Below, in pieces: positions 56,386-64,000 of a DNA stretch of 64,000 nucleotides. The notes beneath the pieces were generated by a model, which saw only the letters and a list, made by a program, of their open reading frames with translations, did not search any database and was not told the DNA's origin. Every line of letters begins with the position of its first letter. Positions within the stretch are counted from its first letter, which is position 1. The translations under genes and the position numbers were made by a program. Source of the stretch: Maricaulis parjimensis (GTDB taxonomy: Bacteria > Pseudomonadota > Alphaproteobacteria > Caulobacterales > Maricaulaceae). The stretch covers positions 51,002 to 115,001 of the forward strand of contig NZ_JADOTT010000009.1 in the NCBI RefSeq assembly GCF_016817355.1. The letters run 5' to 3'.

Positions 56386-58404
56386 ATGTCTTCGCAGAAT
56401 TCCGAAACCGACCTGTTTGGCGGCGCGCCCGCACCGACACCGGAGAAAGCTCCGGCGCCGGGCTATTCGGCCGCGCATATCGAAGTGCTTGAGGGCCTGG
56501 AGGCCGTGCGCCGCCGCCCCGGCATGTATATCGGCGGTACGGATGAGCGTGCTTTCCACCATTTGTTTGCCGAGATTCTCGACAACTCGATGGACGAGGC
56601 CGTGGCCGGCTGGGCGGACCGGATCGAGGTCGCGGTCGACGAGGACGGCTTCATCACGGTGACGGATAATGGCCGCGGCATTCCGGTCGACCCGCACCCG
56701 AAATATCCCGACAAGTCGGCGCTGGAAGTCGTGCTGACCGTGCTCCATGCCGGCGGCAAATTCTCCGACAGCGCCTACAAGACGTCCGGCGGCCTGCACG
56801 GGGTCGGCGTCTCGGTCGTGAACGCCCTGTCCGAATTGCTGGAAGTGGAAGTGGCCCGGGAAAAGACGCTGTGGAAGCAGTCTTTCTCGCGCGGCCTGCC
56901 GCTGGGCAAGCTGGAAAAGGTGGGCCCGGCCCCCAATCGCCGCGGCACGCGGATCCGTTTCAAGCCGGATGCGGAAATCTTCGGCGACAAGATGCGCGTG
57001 AAACCGCAGCGCATCTACGCCATGGCCAAGGACAAGGCCTATCTGCGCCCGGGCGTGAAGATCCAGTGGCGCTGCCCGGAAAGCCTGGTGGAAGGTCTGG
57101 ACATCCCGCATGAGGACATCCTCTGCTTCCCGGGCGGCCTGGCCGACCGCATGGCCGAGCTGACCAAGAAGTCCGCCCTGATCACGGCGGAAACCTTTGC
57201 CGGCCGCGTCGAGCGCGAAGATGGTGCGGGCGGTGTGGAATGGGCCGTGACCTGGTCCGGCAACGGGTTTGGCAGCGAGGCCGACGGCTTCTGCCAGTCC
57301 TTCTGTAACACCGTGCCGACGCCGCAGGGCGGGACGCATGAACAGGGCCTGCGTGCCGCACTGACCAAGGGGCTGCGCGCCCATGCCGAGCACACCCACG
57401 CCAAGAAGGCGGCCAATATCACACCGGATGATGTGATGGGGGGTGCCGGTTGCCTGGTTTCTGTCTTCATCGGGGATCCGGAATTCCAGGGCCAGACCAA
57501 GGAACGCCTAGCGACGCCGGAAGCGGCCAAACTGGTCGAGACGGCCGTGCGCGACCGGTTCGACCACTGGCTGGCCGGCTCCCCCAAGGAAGCCGCCAAG
57601 CTGGTCGAATTTGCGATCGAGCGCGCCGATGACCGGATGCGCCGGCGCAAAGAAAAGAATGTCAAACGCCAGACGGCGTCGCGCCGCCTGCGCCTGCCCG
57701 GCAAGCTGGCCGATTGTTCGCGCTCGGACGCCGACGGAACGGAACTCTTCATCGTGGAGGGTGACTCGGCCGGTGGTTCTGCCAAACAGGCCCGCTCACG
57801 CCAAACCCAGGCCATCCTGCCGCTGCGCGGGAAAATCCTGAACGTCGCCTCCGCAACGGCCGACAAGATCGCGGCCAACCAGGAGATCTCCGATCTCCTG
57901 CAGGCGCTGGGTTGTCAGACGGGGACACGGTTCAAGCTGGATGATCTGCGCTATGAGCGCATCGTCATCATGACCGACGCCGATGTCGACGGCGCCCATA
58001 TTGCCGCGCTGCTGATCACCTTTTTCTACCGGTCCATGCCGGAGCTGATCCATTCGGGACGGCTTTTCCTGGCCCAGCCGCCGCTCTACCGCCTGACCCA
58101 GGGTGGGCGCACGCTCTATGCCCGCGACGACGCCCATCGGGACCAGATCCTGGCGGACGAGTTCAAGGCGAATGCGAAGGTGGAGATCGGCCGGTTCAAG
58201 GGCCTGGGTGAAATGACCCCGGGCCAGCTCAAGGAAACCACGATGGATCCGGACAAGCGGACCCTCGCTCGCGTGGTGATCGACGAGAATGAGCTGCCGA
58301 CGCTGGAGAAACTGGTGGAAACCCTGATGGGCAAGAAGCCGGAAGCGCGCTTCCAGTTCATCCAGGAGAATGCCAGCTTTGTCGCCGACGAGCTGGATCT
58401 CTAA
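56386..58404 (+). CDS. parE: DNA topoisomerase IV subunit B
   Basis: ATPase subunit that decatenates chromosomes with ParC, 672 residues. The GHKL ATPase motifs (EILDNSMDEAVAGWA, DNGRGIPVDPHPKYPDKSAL, GGLHGVGVSVVNALSELL), Toprim EGDSAGGSAKQARSRQTQAI and DADVDGAHIAALLITFFYR are present. Its size and the AHIEVLEGLEAVRRRPGMYI start favour ParE over GyrB. I choose ATG 56386; a GTG at 56371 would add five residues. Confidence 0.94.
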   Translation: MSSQNSETDLFGGAPAPTPEKAPAPGYSAAHIEVLEGLEAVRRRPGMYIGGTDERAFHHLFAEILDNSMDEAVAGWADRIEVAVDEDGFITVTDNGRGIPVDPHPKYPDKSALEVVLTVLHAGGKFSDSAYKTSGGLHGVGVSVVNALSELLEVEVAREKTLWKQSFSRGLPLGKLEKVGPAPNRRGTRIRFKPDAEIFGDKMRVKPQRIYAMAKDKAYLRPGVKIQWRCPESLVEGLDIPHEDILCFPGGLADRMAELTKKSALITAETFAGRVEREDGAGGVEWAVTWSGNGFGSEADGFCQSFCNTVPTPQGGTHEQGLRAALTKGLRAHAEHTHAKKAANITPDDVMGGAGCLVSVFIGDPEFQGQTKERLATPEAAKLVETAVRDRFDHWLAGSPKEAAKLVEFAIERADDRMRRRKEKNVKRQTASRRLRLPGKLADCSRSDADGTELFIVEGDSAGGSAKQARSRQTQAILPLRGKILNVASATADKIAANQEISDLLQALGCQTGTRFKLDDLRYERIVIMTDADVDGAHIAALLITFFYRSMPELIHSGRLFLAQPPLYRLTQGGRTLYARDDAHRDQILADEFKANAKVEIGRFKGLGEMTPGQLKETTMDPDKRTLARVVIDENELPTLEKLVETLMGKKPEARFQFIQENASFVADELDL

Positions 58405-58493
58405 CGGTCTTTCCGCACAACATCTGTCATCGCCATTGGCCTTCTTGCCGCAGAGGGCTAGCTTCCCTTGCGACGCATTGAGGGAGGGATGTC

Positions 58494-61094
58494 ATGGTAC
58501 GATTCTTGGCGAAGGCGGGGGCCGCGGCCGCGCTGGCAGTGACGGCGTTGACGCCGGCAACACTGACACCGGCGGCGCTGGCCGAACCGATTGAATTCTT
58601 CCAGCTCGATGCCGTTCCCTATGATGAAAGCGTCCCCACGCCCGAGGAATTCTTCGGTTTTGGGGTCGGGGATCGCCCGGTCCGCCATGACCTGATGGTC
58701 GCCTATCTGCGCGAGCTGGCGGAAAATTCCGACCGGATCAGCGTGGAAACCATTGGCTATTCCCATGAGGGCCGCCCGATCCTTTTCTTCGTCGTGACGT
58801 CGCCGGAGAACCAGGCGCGGATCGAAGACATCCGCGAAGAACACCTCGCCTCGCTGCAGCCGGGCGCCCCGGCCAGTGACGGGCCGGCCGTGATCTGGCT
58901 GAATTATGGTGTGCATGGCGCTGAATCGGCCGGCATGGATGCCGCCATCCCGACCCTCTACCATTATGCGGCCGCCGAGGGCCTGGAGGTGGAGGCCGAT
59001 CTGCGCGAAGCGGTGATCCTGATCACGGCGATCTTCAATCCGGACGGTCACTCACGCCGGATCAATCATGTCGAGACCTTCTCCTCGACCGTGCCGACCA
59101 CGGATCCGGACCATGAACAGCATAATCTCTGGGTCGAGGCGCGGACCAATCACTACTGGTTCGACCTGAACCGGCAATGGCTGCTGCAGACGCAGCCGGA
59201 GAGCCAGGCCTGGCTGACGCAATGGCACCGCTGGAAGCCCATGGTCTCAGCCGATTTCCACGAAATGGGCACGGAAAGCACGTTCTATTTCCACCCGGGC
59301 GAACCGCTGCGCCGCAATCCGCGCATCCCGGAAGAAGCCCGCGAGCTGACCCTGGGCATTGCCCAGCACCATATCGGCTTCCTGGACAGCGAGGCACGCC
59401 TCTACACGTCCGAGGAAGGCTTCGACAATTTCTATGTCGGCAAGGGTTCCACCTATCCGCAGGTCAATGGCTCACTGGGCATCCTGTTCGAGATCGGCGC
59501 CGCCCGCGGCGGCCTGATCGAGGCGGAACGGGGTCTGGTCAGCCATGGCGACAATGTGCGGACGCATTTCCGCACCTCGCTGACGACCGTTTCCGGCGCC
59601 CTCGCCCAGCGCGATGAGATCATGGCCTATCAGCGCGGCTTCTTTGCCGATTCCCTGCAGGCCGCCCGCGCCGATGCCGACCGCGCCTTCGTCTTCACGG
59701 CGACCGGTGACCCGGTGCGTACGCAATTCTTCATCGACTTGCTGGACCGCCACGACATCACGGTGAATGCGCTGGCCCGCCAGATCAGTGTGGATGGCGT
59801 GACCTACCGGCCGGGCGAGGCCTATGTCGTCGCACTCAACCAGCCGCAATACACGATGATCCGATCGCTCTTCGACCGGGTGACCGAGTTTGAGGAGAAC
59901 ATCTTCTACGATGTGTCCGGCTGGACCCTGCCGCTGGCCTATGACCTGGACTATGCCGCCCTGGGCAATCGCTATACCGGCGGCCTTCTGGGCGATGTGG
60001 TGACACCGCAACCCATTGGCCTGCCCGCGCCGGACGTGTCCGGCTATGGCTATGTGTTGCGCTGGTCGGACTATTATGCGCCGCGCGCGCTCTATCGCCT
60101 GCTGGATGCCGACCTGCGTGTCCGCGTCGCGACCGAGCCGGTGAGCATGTCCACCTCGGACGGCATGGTGGAGTTCGGCCCCGGTGCCGTCTTCGTGCCG
60201 CTGGTCGGCCAGGATGCCGATCGGGCCACCATCCATGAACTCGTCTCGCAGGCCGCCACCGAGGACGGTGTCGCGGTCTGGTCGGTGACCTCGGGCTCCA
60301 CGGCGGACGGATCACCGGATATCGGGGATGGCAGTTTCCGCGCCGTGCGCCGGCCGGAAGTCCTGGTCCTGTTCGATGACGGGCTGGCCCGCTATGACGC
60401 CGGCGAGGTCTGGCACCAGCTGGACCATCGCATGCACATCCCGGTCACCCTGCGCCGCAAGGATGATCTCTTCGGCCTGGACTGGTCGCGCTACACCCAC
60501 ATGATCATTGTCGGAGGCGGCAATACCGGCCTGTCCGAAGGCGCCCAGGCCCGCGTGGCCCAATGGGTGCGTGAGGATGGCGGCGTGATCATCGCGACGC
60601 GCCAGGCCGCCGCCATGGCCCAGCAGGCCTTCCTGGGCGCCGAACTGCCGGAAGATGAGGAGAGCGACGAGCCCCTCGCCCGCCGCAATTATTCCGACAT
60701 GCCGGTCTCCGAAGCCGAACATGTGATCGGCGGCGCCCTGTTCGAGGGGGATATGGACCCGTCCCACCCGATCGCCTTTGGCTATAACGATCGTTCCATC
60801 ACGCTTCACCGCAACACGACGCTGCGCCTGGCGCGGCCGGAGAGCGATCCGTTCGCGGTGGTGGTCGAGTATACGGATGATCCGCTCCTGTCCGGCTATG
60901 CCTCGCAGCGCCGCCAGGACGAGATTGCCGGGACCCCGGCCGTGATCGCACAACGCCTGGGCTCCGGCACGGTCGTATTGTTTGCGGACAATCCGAATTT
61001 CCGGGCCACCTTCCGGGGTACGGAGAAGATGTTCATGAATGCGATCTTCTTCGGAAACCTCGTCAACCGCGCCCGCGGCGACTACCGGGACTGA
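58494..61094 (+). CDS. secreted M14-family zinc carboxypeptidase
   Basis: An 866-residue periplasmic or extracellular peptidase with a signal peptide (about residues 1-30). Zinc ligands H141 and E144 fall in VHGAESAGMD, the third His in VSADFHEMGTEST, and the general-base Glu in ILFEIGAARGG. The C-terminal third, from about residue 600, contains a class I amidotransferase-like segment (HMIIVGGGNTGLSEGAQARV). GGGAGGG precedes the ATG. It lies upstream of two amidohydrolases, and together they look like a peptide-scavenging set. Confidence 0.88.
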   Translation: MVRFLAKAGAAAALAVTALTPATLTPAALAEPIEFFQLDAVPYDESVPTPEEFFGFGVGDRPVRHDLMVAYLRELAENSDRISVETIGYSHEGRPILFFVVTSPENQARIEDIREEHLASLQPGAPASDGPAVIWLNYGVHGAESAGMDAAIPTLYHYAAAEGLEVEADLREAVILITAIFNPDGHSRRINHVETFSSTVPTTDPDHEQHNLWVEARTNHYWFDLNRQWLLQTQPESQAWLTQWHRWKPMVSADFHEMGTESTFYFHPGEPLRRNPRIPEEARELTLGIAQHHIGFLDSEARLYTSEEGFDNFYVGKGSTYPQVNGSLGILFEIGAARGGLIEAERGLVSHGDNVRTHFRTSLTTVSGALAQRDEIMAYQRGFFADSLQAARADADRAFVFTATGDPVRTQFFIDLLDRHDITVNALARQISVDGVTYRPGEAYVVALNQPQYTMIRSLFDRVTEFEENIFYDVSGWTLPLAYDLDYAALGNRYTGGLLGDVVTPQPIGLPAPDVSGYGYVLRWSDYYAPRALYRLLDADLRVRVATEPVSMSTSDGMVEFGPGAVFVPLVGQDADRATIHELVSQAATEDGVAVWSVTSGSTADGSPDIGDGSFRAVRRPEVLVLFDDGLARYDAGEVWHQLDHRMHIPVTLRRKDDLFGLDWSRYTHMIIVGGGNTGLSEGAQARVAQWVREDGGVIIATRQAAAMAQQAFLGAELPEDEESDEPLARRNYSDMPVSEAEHVIGGALFEGDMDPSHPIAFGYNDRSITLHRNTTLRLARPESDPFAVVVEYTDDPLLSGYASQRRQDEIAGTPAVIAQRLGSGTVVLFADNPNFRATFRGTEKMFMNAIFFGNLVNRARGDYRD

Positions 61095-61122
61095 TTTTAC
61101 GCTCAAAGGGCACGGGCTTCAT

Positions 61123-61151
61123 TTGACGCTCGTGCCCGAAGCGCGTTCAAT
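61123..61151 (+). promoter_or_regulatory. candidate promoter for the amidohydrolase pair
   Basis: TTGACG (61123-61128) and TTCAAT (61146-61151) are spaced by 17 bases. The leader before the start at 61205 holds a hairpin GCCTGCC/GGCAGGC (61163-61169, 61179-61185). Confidence 0.5.
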
Positions 61152-61204
61152 CGGGCCACCTCGCCTGCCGGGAGAATGGGCAGGCCCAAATGGGGATAAA
61201 TGCG

Positions 61205-62638
61205 ATGAAATTGACTGCAAGCCTGCCTGCGACCGTGGCGCTGTCGGCCGCGTTCGCGCTGGCTGCCTGCTCGGGCGGCGAGACGCCGTCCGGTTCGGGC
61301 AGCGCGAATAGCGGCGATGGTGACATCGTCCGCATCAATCTGGACCCGTATCCGTCCACCTATGAACCCCAGCCCAGCGGTACCACGCTGATCCGTGGCG
61401 GCACGGTGCTGGACGGTATTGGTGGCCAGATCGAGAATGGTGACGTGCTGATCGAGAATGGCCGCATTGCTGCCATCGGTACCGGTCTGGAGGCGCCGGA
61501 AGGGGCCACGGTGATCGATGCGGCGGGCCGCTATGTCACGCCGGGCGTCATCGACATCCACTCCCATCTGGGCGTCTATCCCTCGCCGGGCGTTCGCGCC
61601 CACAGCGACGGCAATGAAGCCACCCAGCCGGTGACGGCTGAAGTCTGGGCGGAGCATTCCGTCTGGCCGCAGGATCCCGGTTTCGAACATGCGCTGGCCG
61701 GTGGCGTCACCACGCTGCACGTCCTGCCCGGCTCGGCGAACCTGTTCGGCGGCCGCGGTGTGACCCTGCGCAATGTGTCCGGCCGCACGGTCCAGGACAT
61801 GAAATTCCCCGATGCGCCCTACACGCTGAAAATGGCCTGCGGTGAAAACCCGTCGCGCGTCTATGGCGGCCGCGGCCGCTCCCCGGCAACGGATATGGGC
61901 AATGTGGCCGGCTATCGCGAAGCCTGGATCCGCGCCTCCAACTACCGCGATGACTGGCATGAATACTGGGAATCCGCCGAGGCTGGCGAAGACGCCTCCC
62001 CGCCGACCCAGGACCTGGAACTGGACACGCTGATGGGTGTTCTGGAAGGCGAAATCCTGGTGCAGATGCACTGCTACCGCGCCGACCAGATGGCCCAGAT
62101 CATCGATATGTCGCACGAGTTCGGCTATCAGGTGACGACTTTCCACCATGGTGTCGAGGCCTACAAGATCCCGGATCTGCTCGCCGAAAACGACATCTGC
62201 GCCGCTGTCTGGGCTGACTGGGGCGGGTTCAAGATGGAAGCTTATGACAGCATCCGCGAGAACCTGGCCATGACGCACGCCAATGGCGCCTGCGCCATGA
62301 TCCACTCCGATGATGATAACGGCATCCAGCGTCTCAACCAGGAAGTCGCCAAGGCGCTGGCCGATGGCCGCCGCGCTGGTCTGGACATTTCCGAGGCGGA
62401 AGCCTGGGCCTGGCTCTCCTCCAACCCGGCGAATGCGCTGGGCATTGGTGACGAGACCGGTTCCCTGCAGGAAGGCTATCGCGCCGATGTCGTCCTGTGG
62501 TCCGGCAATCCCTATTCCACCTATACCCGCGCCGACCAGGTCTGGATCGATGGCGCGCTGAGCTATGACCGTTCCGATGCCGGCATGCAGCCGGTCCGCG
62601 ACTTCATGCTCGGCCAACCGGGCGAAGGAGAGCAGTAA
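61205..62638 (+). CDS. amidohydrolase lipoprotein, imidazolonepropionase-like
   Basis: A 477-residue metal-dependent hydrolase exported as a lipoprotein: MKLTASLPATVALSAAFALA ends in lipobox AAC. The metal site seems complete: HxH in VIDIHSHLG, Lys in YTLKMACGENP, His in VQMHCYRAD and TTFHHGVEAY, and Asp in IHSDDDNG. The frame opens at 61190, but the ATG at 61205 gives the best signal peptide. Its stop overlaps the next start in TAATG. Confidence 0.9.
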   Translation: MKLTASLPATVALSAAFALAACSGGETPSGSGSANSGDGDIVRINLDPYPSTYEPQPSGTTLIRGGTVLDGIGGQIENGDVLIENGRIAAIGTGLEAPEGATVIDAAGRYVTPGVIDIHSHLGVYPSPGVRAHSDGNEATQPVTAEVWAEHSVWPQDPGFEHALAGGVTTLHVLPGSANLFGGRGVTLRNVSGRTVQDMKFPDAPYTLKMACGENPSRVYGGRGRSPATDMGNVAGYREAWIRASNYRDDWHEYWESAEAGEDASPPTQDLELDTLMGVLEGEILVQMHCYRADQMAQIIDMSHEFGYQVTTFHHGVEAYKIPDLLAENDICAAVWADWGGFKMEAYDSIRENLAMTHANGACAMIHSDDDNGIQRLNQEVAKALADGRRAGLDISEAEAWAWLSSNPANALGIGDETGSLQEGYRADVVLWSGNPYSTYTRADQVWIDGALSYDRSDAGMQPVRDFMLGQPGEGEQ

Positions 62639-63909
62639 TGAAACAGCTCATTTCAGCTTTTGCGGTCTCGCTGACCCTGGCGGCTCCGGCCCTAGCGCAG
62701 ACCTATGCCATCACCAATGGCCGTATTGTCACCAATACGGACAGCGGGATTGTCGAGAACGGCACCGTTCTGGTGCGCGACGGCGACATTGTCGCGGTGG
62801 GCGCCGGTGTCGAAGTGCCGGGCGAAGCCACGGTGATTGACGCCGAAGGCGGCTGGATCACCCCCGGCGTCTTCGCCCCCTATTCCCAGCTTGGTCTGAT
62901 CGAGGTGGGTCTGGAAGACTCGACGAATGACCAAGCTGCCGGCGAATCGCCCTTCTCCGTGGCGCTGGATGTGACGGACGGGTTCAACCCGAACGGCACG
63001 CACATCCCGTCGCAGCGCATTGAGGGCCTGACCCGGGCCGCGATCTTCCCGTCCACCGGCCACAATATCTTTGGTGGCCAGGGCGGTCTGGCATCGACCT
63101 CGGGTGAGGCCGATTCCGTGTTTGAAAGCGGTAGTTTCGTCTTCGCCGACCTGTCCCAGTCCGGCGCGGATGAAGCCGGTGGCTCACGGCCGGCGGCCTG
63201 GGCCTTCCTGGCGGCAGCCCTGGCGGATGCCCGAGGCTATCCGGGACGGTTTGCCGGCGACCATGAAGGCGATGCCCTGAACCGGTATGACGCGGCAGCC
63301 CTGCTGCCCGTGGCCCGCGGACGGGTGCCGCTGGTGATGTCTATCAATCGTGCGGCCGATATCCGCCGGGCAATCCGCTTCCAGGAGGACAACGCACCGG
63401 TCCGCCTGATCCTGGTCGGTGCCGCTGAAGCCTGGATGGTGGCGGATGAACTGGCCGCCTCCGGTATCCCGGTGATCATCGACCCGCTTCAGGACCTGCC
63501 CTTCAACTTCGATGCGATCGGCGCCTCCCTGCAAAATGCGGCGCATCTCGACGCGGCGGGTGTCACGGTGGCCTATGCCACCCTGTCCCAGGACGGGTAT
63601 TTCAACCCGCGCCTGCTGCCGCAGAATGCCGGCAATGCCGTGGCCAATGGCGTTCCGTGGGATGCAGCCTTCCGGGCCATCACCCTTACCCCGGCCGAAA
63701 TCTATGGCGTGGGTGACCGCTACGGTGCCCTGGCGCCGGGCTATGCCGGTGATGTCGTGGTGTGGGATGGCGACCCGCTGGAAGTGATGAGCGCGCCGAC
63801 GGCGGTGCTCATCGACGGCGAGCCGACTGCGATGGAATCGCGCCAGACCCGGCTGCGTGACCGTTACATCAATATCACGGATGACACGCCATTCGCCTAT
63901 AGAGACTAG
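62638..63909 (+). CDS. amidohydrolase-family protein lacking the metal motif
   Basis: A 423-residue exported protein with signal peptide (cut after LAQ). It has the amidohydrolase N-terminal start (TYAITNGRIVTNTDSGIVEN, GDIVAVG) and C-terminal end (LAPGYAGDVVVWDGDPLEVM), but where its partner has HSH it has GVFAPYSQLG, and other ligands are missing. It is therefore probably inactive as a hydrolase, perhaps a subunit partner of the preceding gene, with which it overlaps by one base (TAATG). Confidence 0.87.
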   Translation: MKQLISAFAVSLTLAAPALAQTYAITNGRIVTNTDSGIVENGTVLVRDGDIVAVGAGVEVPGEATVIDAEGGWITPGVFAPYSQLGLIEVGLEDSTNDQAAGESPFSVALDVTDGFNPNGTHIPSQRIEGLTRAAIFPSTGHNIFGGQGGLASTSGEADSVFESGSFVFADLSQSGADEAGGSRPAAWAFLAAALADARGYPGRFAGDHEGDALNRYDAAALLPVARGRVPLVMSINRAADIRRAIRFQEDNAPVRLILVGAAEAWMVADELAASGIPVIIDPLQDLPFNFDAIGASLQNAAHLDAAGVTVAYATLSQDGYFNPRLLPQNAGNAVANGVPWDAAFRAITLTPAEIYGVGDRYGALAPGYAGDVVVWDGDPLEVMSAPTAVLIDGEPTAMESRQTRLRDRYINITDDTPFAYRD

Positions 63910-63923
63910 CGTTTCAGCCCTGT

Positions 63924-63955
63924 TGCGTTGACACAACGCACCGGGACCGTATTTT
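63924..63955 (+). promoter_or_regulatory. promoter with palindromic operator at the window edge
   Basis: A perfect palindrome TGCGTTG-ACA-CAACGCA (63924-63940) contains a perfect -35 box TTGACA (63928-63933), with TATTTT (63950-63955) 16 bases later. It should drive a rightward gene beginning beyond position 64000. A repressor binding the palindrome would cover the -35 box. Confidence 0.6.
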
Positions 63956-64000
63956 CGCGCAATGCCAAGGAGCCGTTCTCCAAAGTGTTCGCAGCGGGCT

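Overview
The window reads as a chromosomal segment of a high-GC alphaproteobacterium. The compact nuo operon, the tig-clpP-clpX-lon cluster, glnB-glnA, the CM/PDT-type PheA and a NADP malic enzyme with a phosphotransacetylase tail fit a marine, stalked-type lineage (Maricaulales/Hyphomonadales-like). That placement is inference from gene content and protein style, not from a marker gene. I see no insertion sequence, integrase, CRISPR array or prophage gene. No stretch longer than about 260 bases lacks a gene or RNA.

Layout. 1-14321 (minus): complex I operon nuoA to nuoN, with nuoN cut by the window edge. Two extra genes sit inside it: a lipoprotein between nuoD and nuoE, and a four-helix membrane protein between nuoF and nuoG. 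14580-20235: a small membrane protein, a DUF599 protein, an AbgT-family transporter, an EAL c-di-GMP phosphodiesterase whose start codon lies in a perfect 12-bp inverted repeat, and an RhlE-type RNA helicase. 20236-26074 (minus): an overlapping three-gene operon for envelope proteins, centred on a 1420-residue protein joining a zinc phospholipase C/P1 nuclease-like domain, an IPT/TIG domain and a complete-MIDAS vWA domain. This is the best candidate for an undescribed system. 26326-34114: a PF10118-like hydrolase, tRNA-Asp, the bioA / bioF-bioD divergon, an M15 peptidase and L,D-transpeptidase pair, tRNA-Val, and a TetR regulator whose promoter and the hydrolase promoter carry the same operator.

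34176-42233 (minus): pheA with a previously uncalled 23-codon Phe/Tyr-rich leader peptide and attenuator; then lon, clpX, clpP and tig (lysine-rich C-terminal tail), and tRNA-Leu. 42371-50263: a degenerate EAL-like protein, a TPMT-like methyltransferase, a MATE exporter, a small secreted protein, malic enzyme, and the NAD(P)HX repair enzyme. 50352-52182: glnB-glnA with terminator. 52309-58404: a type Va autotransporter, a lytic transglycosylase lipoprotein whose start codon lies in the loop of a 13-bp terminator-like hairpin, and parE. 58494-63909: secreted M14 carboxypeptidase and two coupled amidohydrolase-family proteins, the second lacking the metal-binding HxH. A strong promoter with a palindrome lies at the right edge.

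How the parts fit: energy metabolism (complex I, malic enzyme), protein quality control (Tig/ClpPX/Lon), nitrogen status (PII/GS), envelope and peptidoglycan remodelling (L,D-transpeptidase, M15, SLT, autotransporter) and scavenging of peptides (M14, amidohydrolases) dominate. Several control elements are visible in the DNA itself: a Phe attenuator, a shared TetR operator, and two hairpins enclosing start codons.
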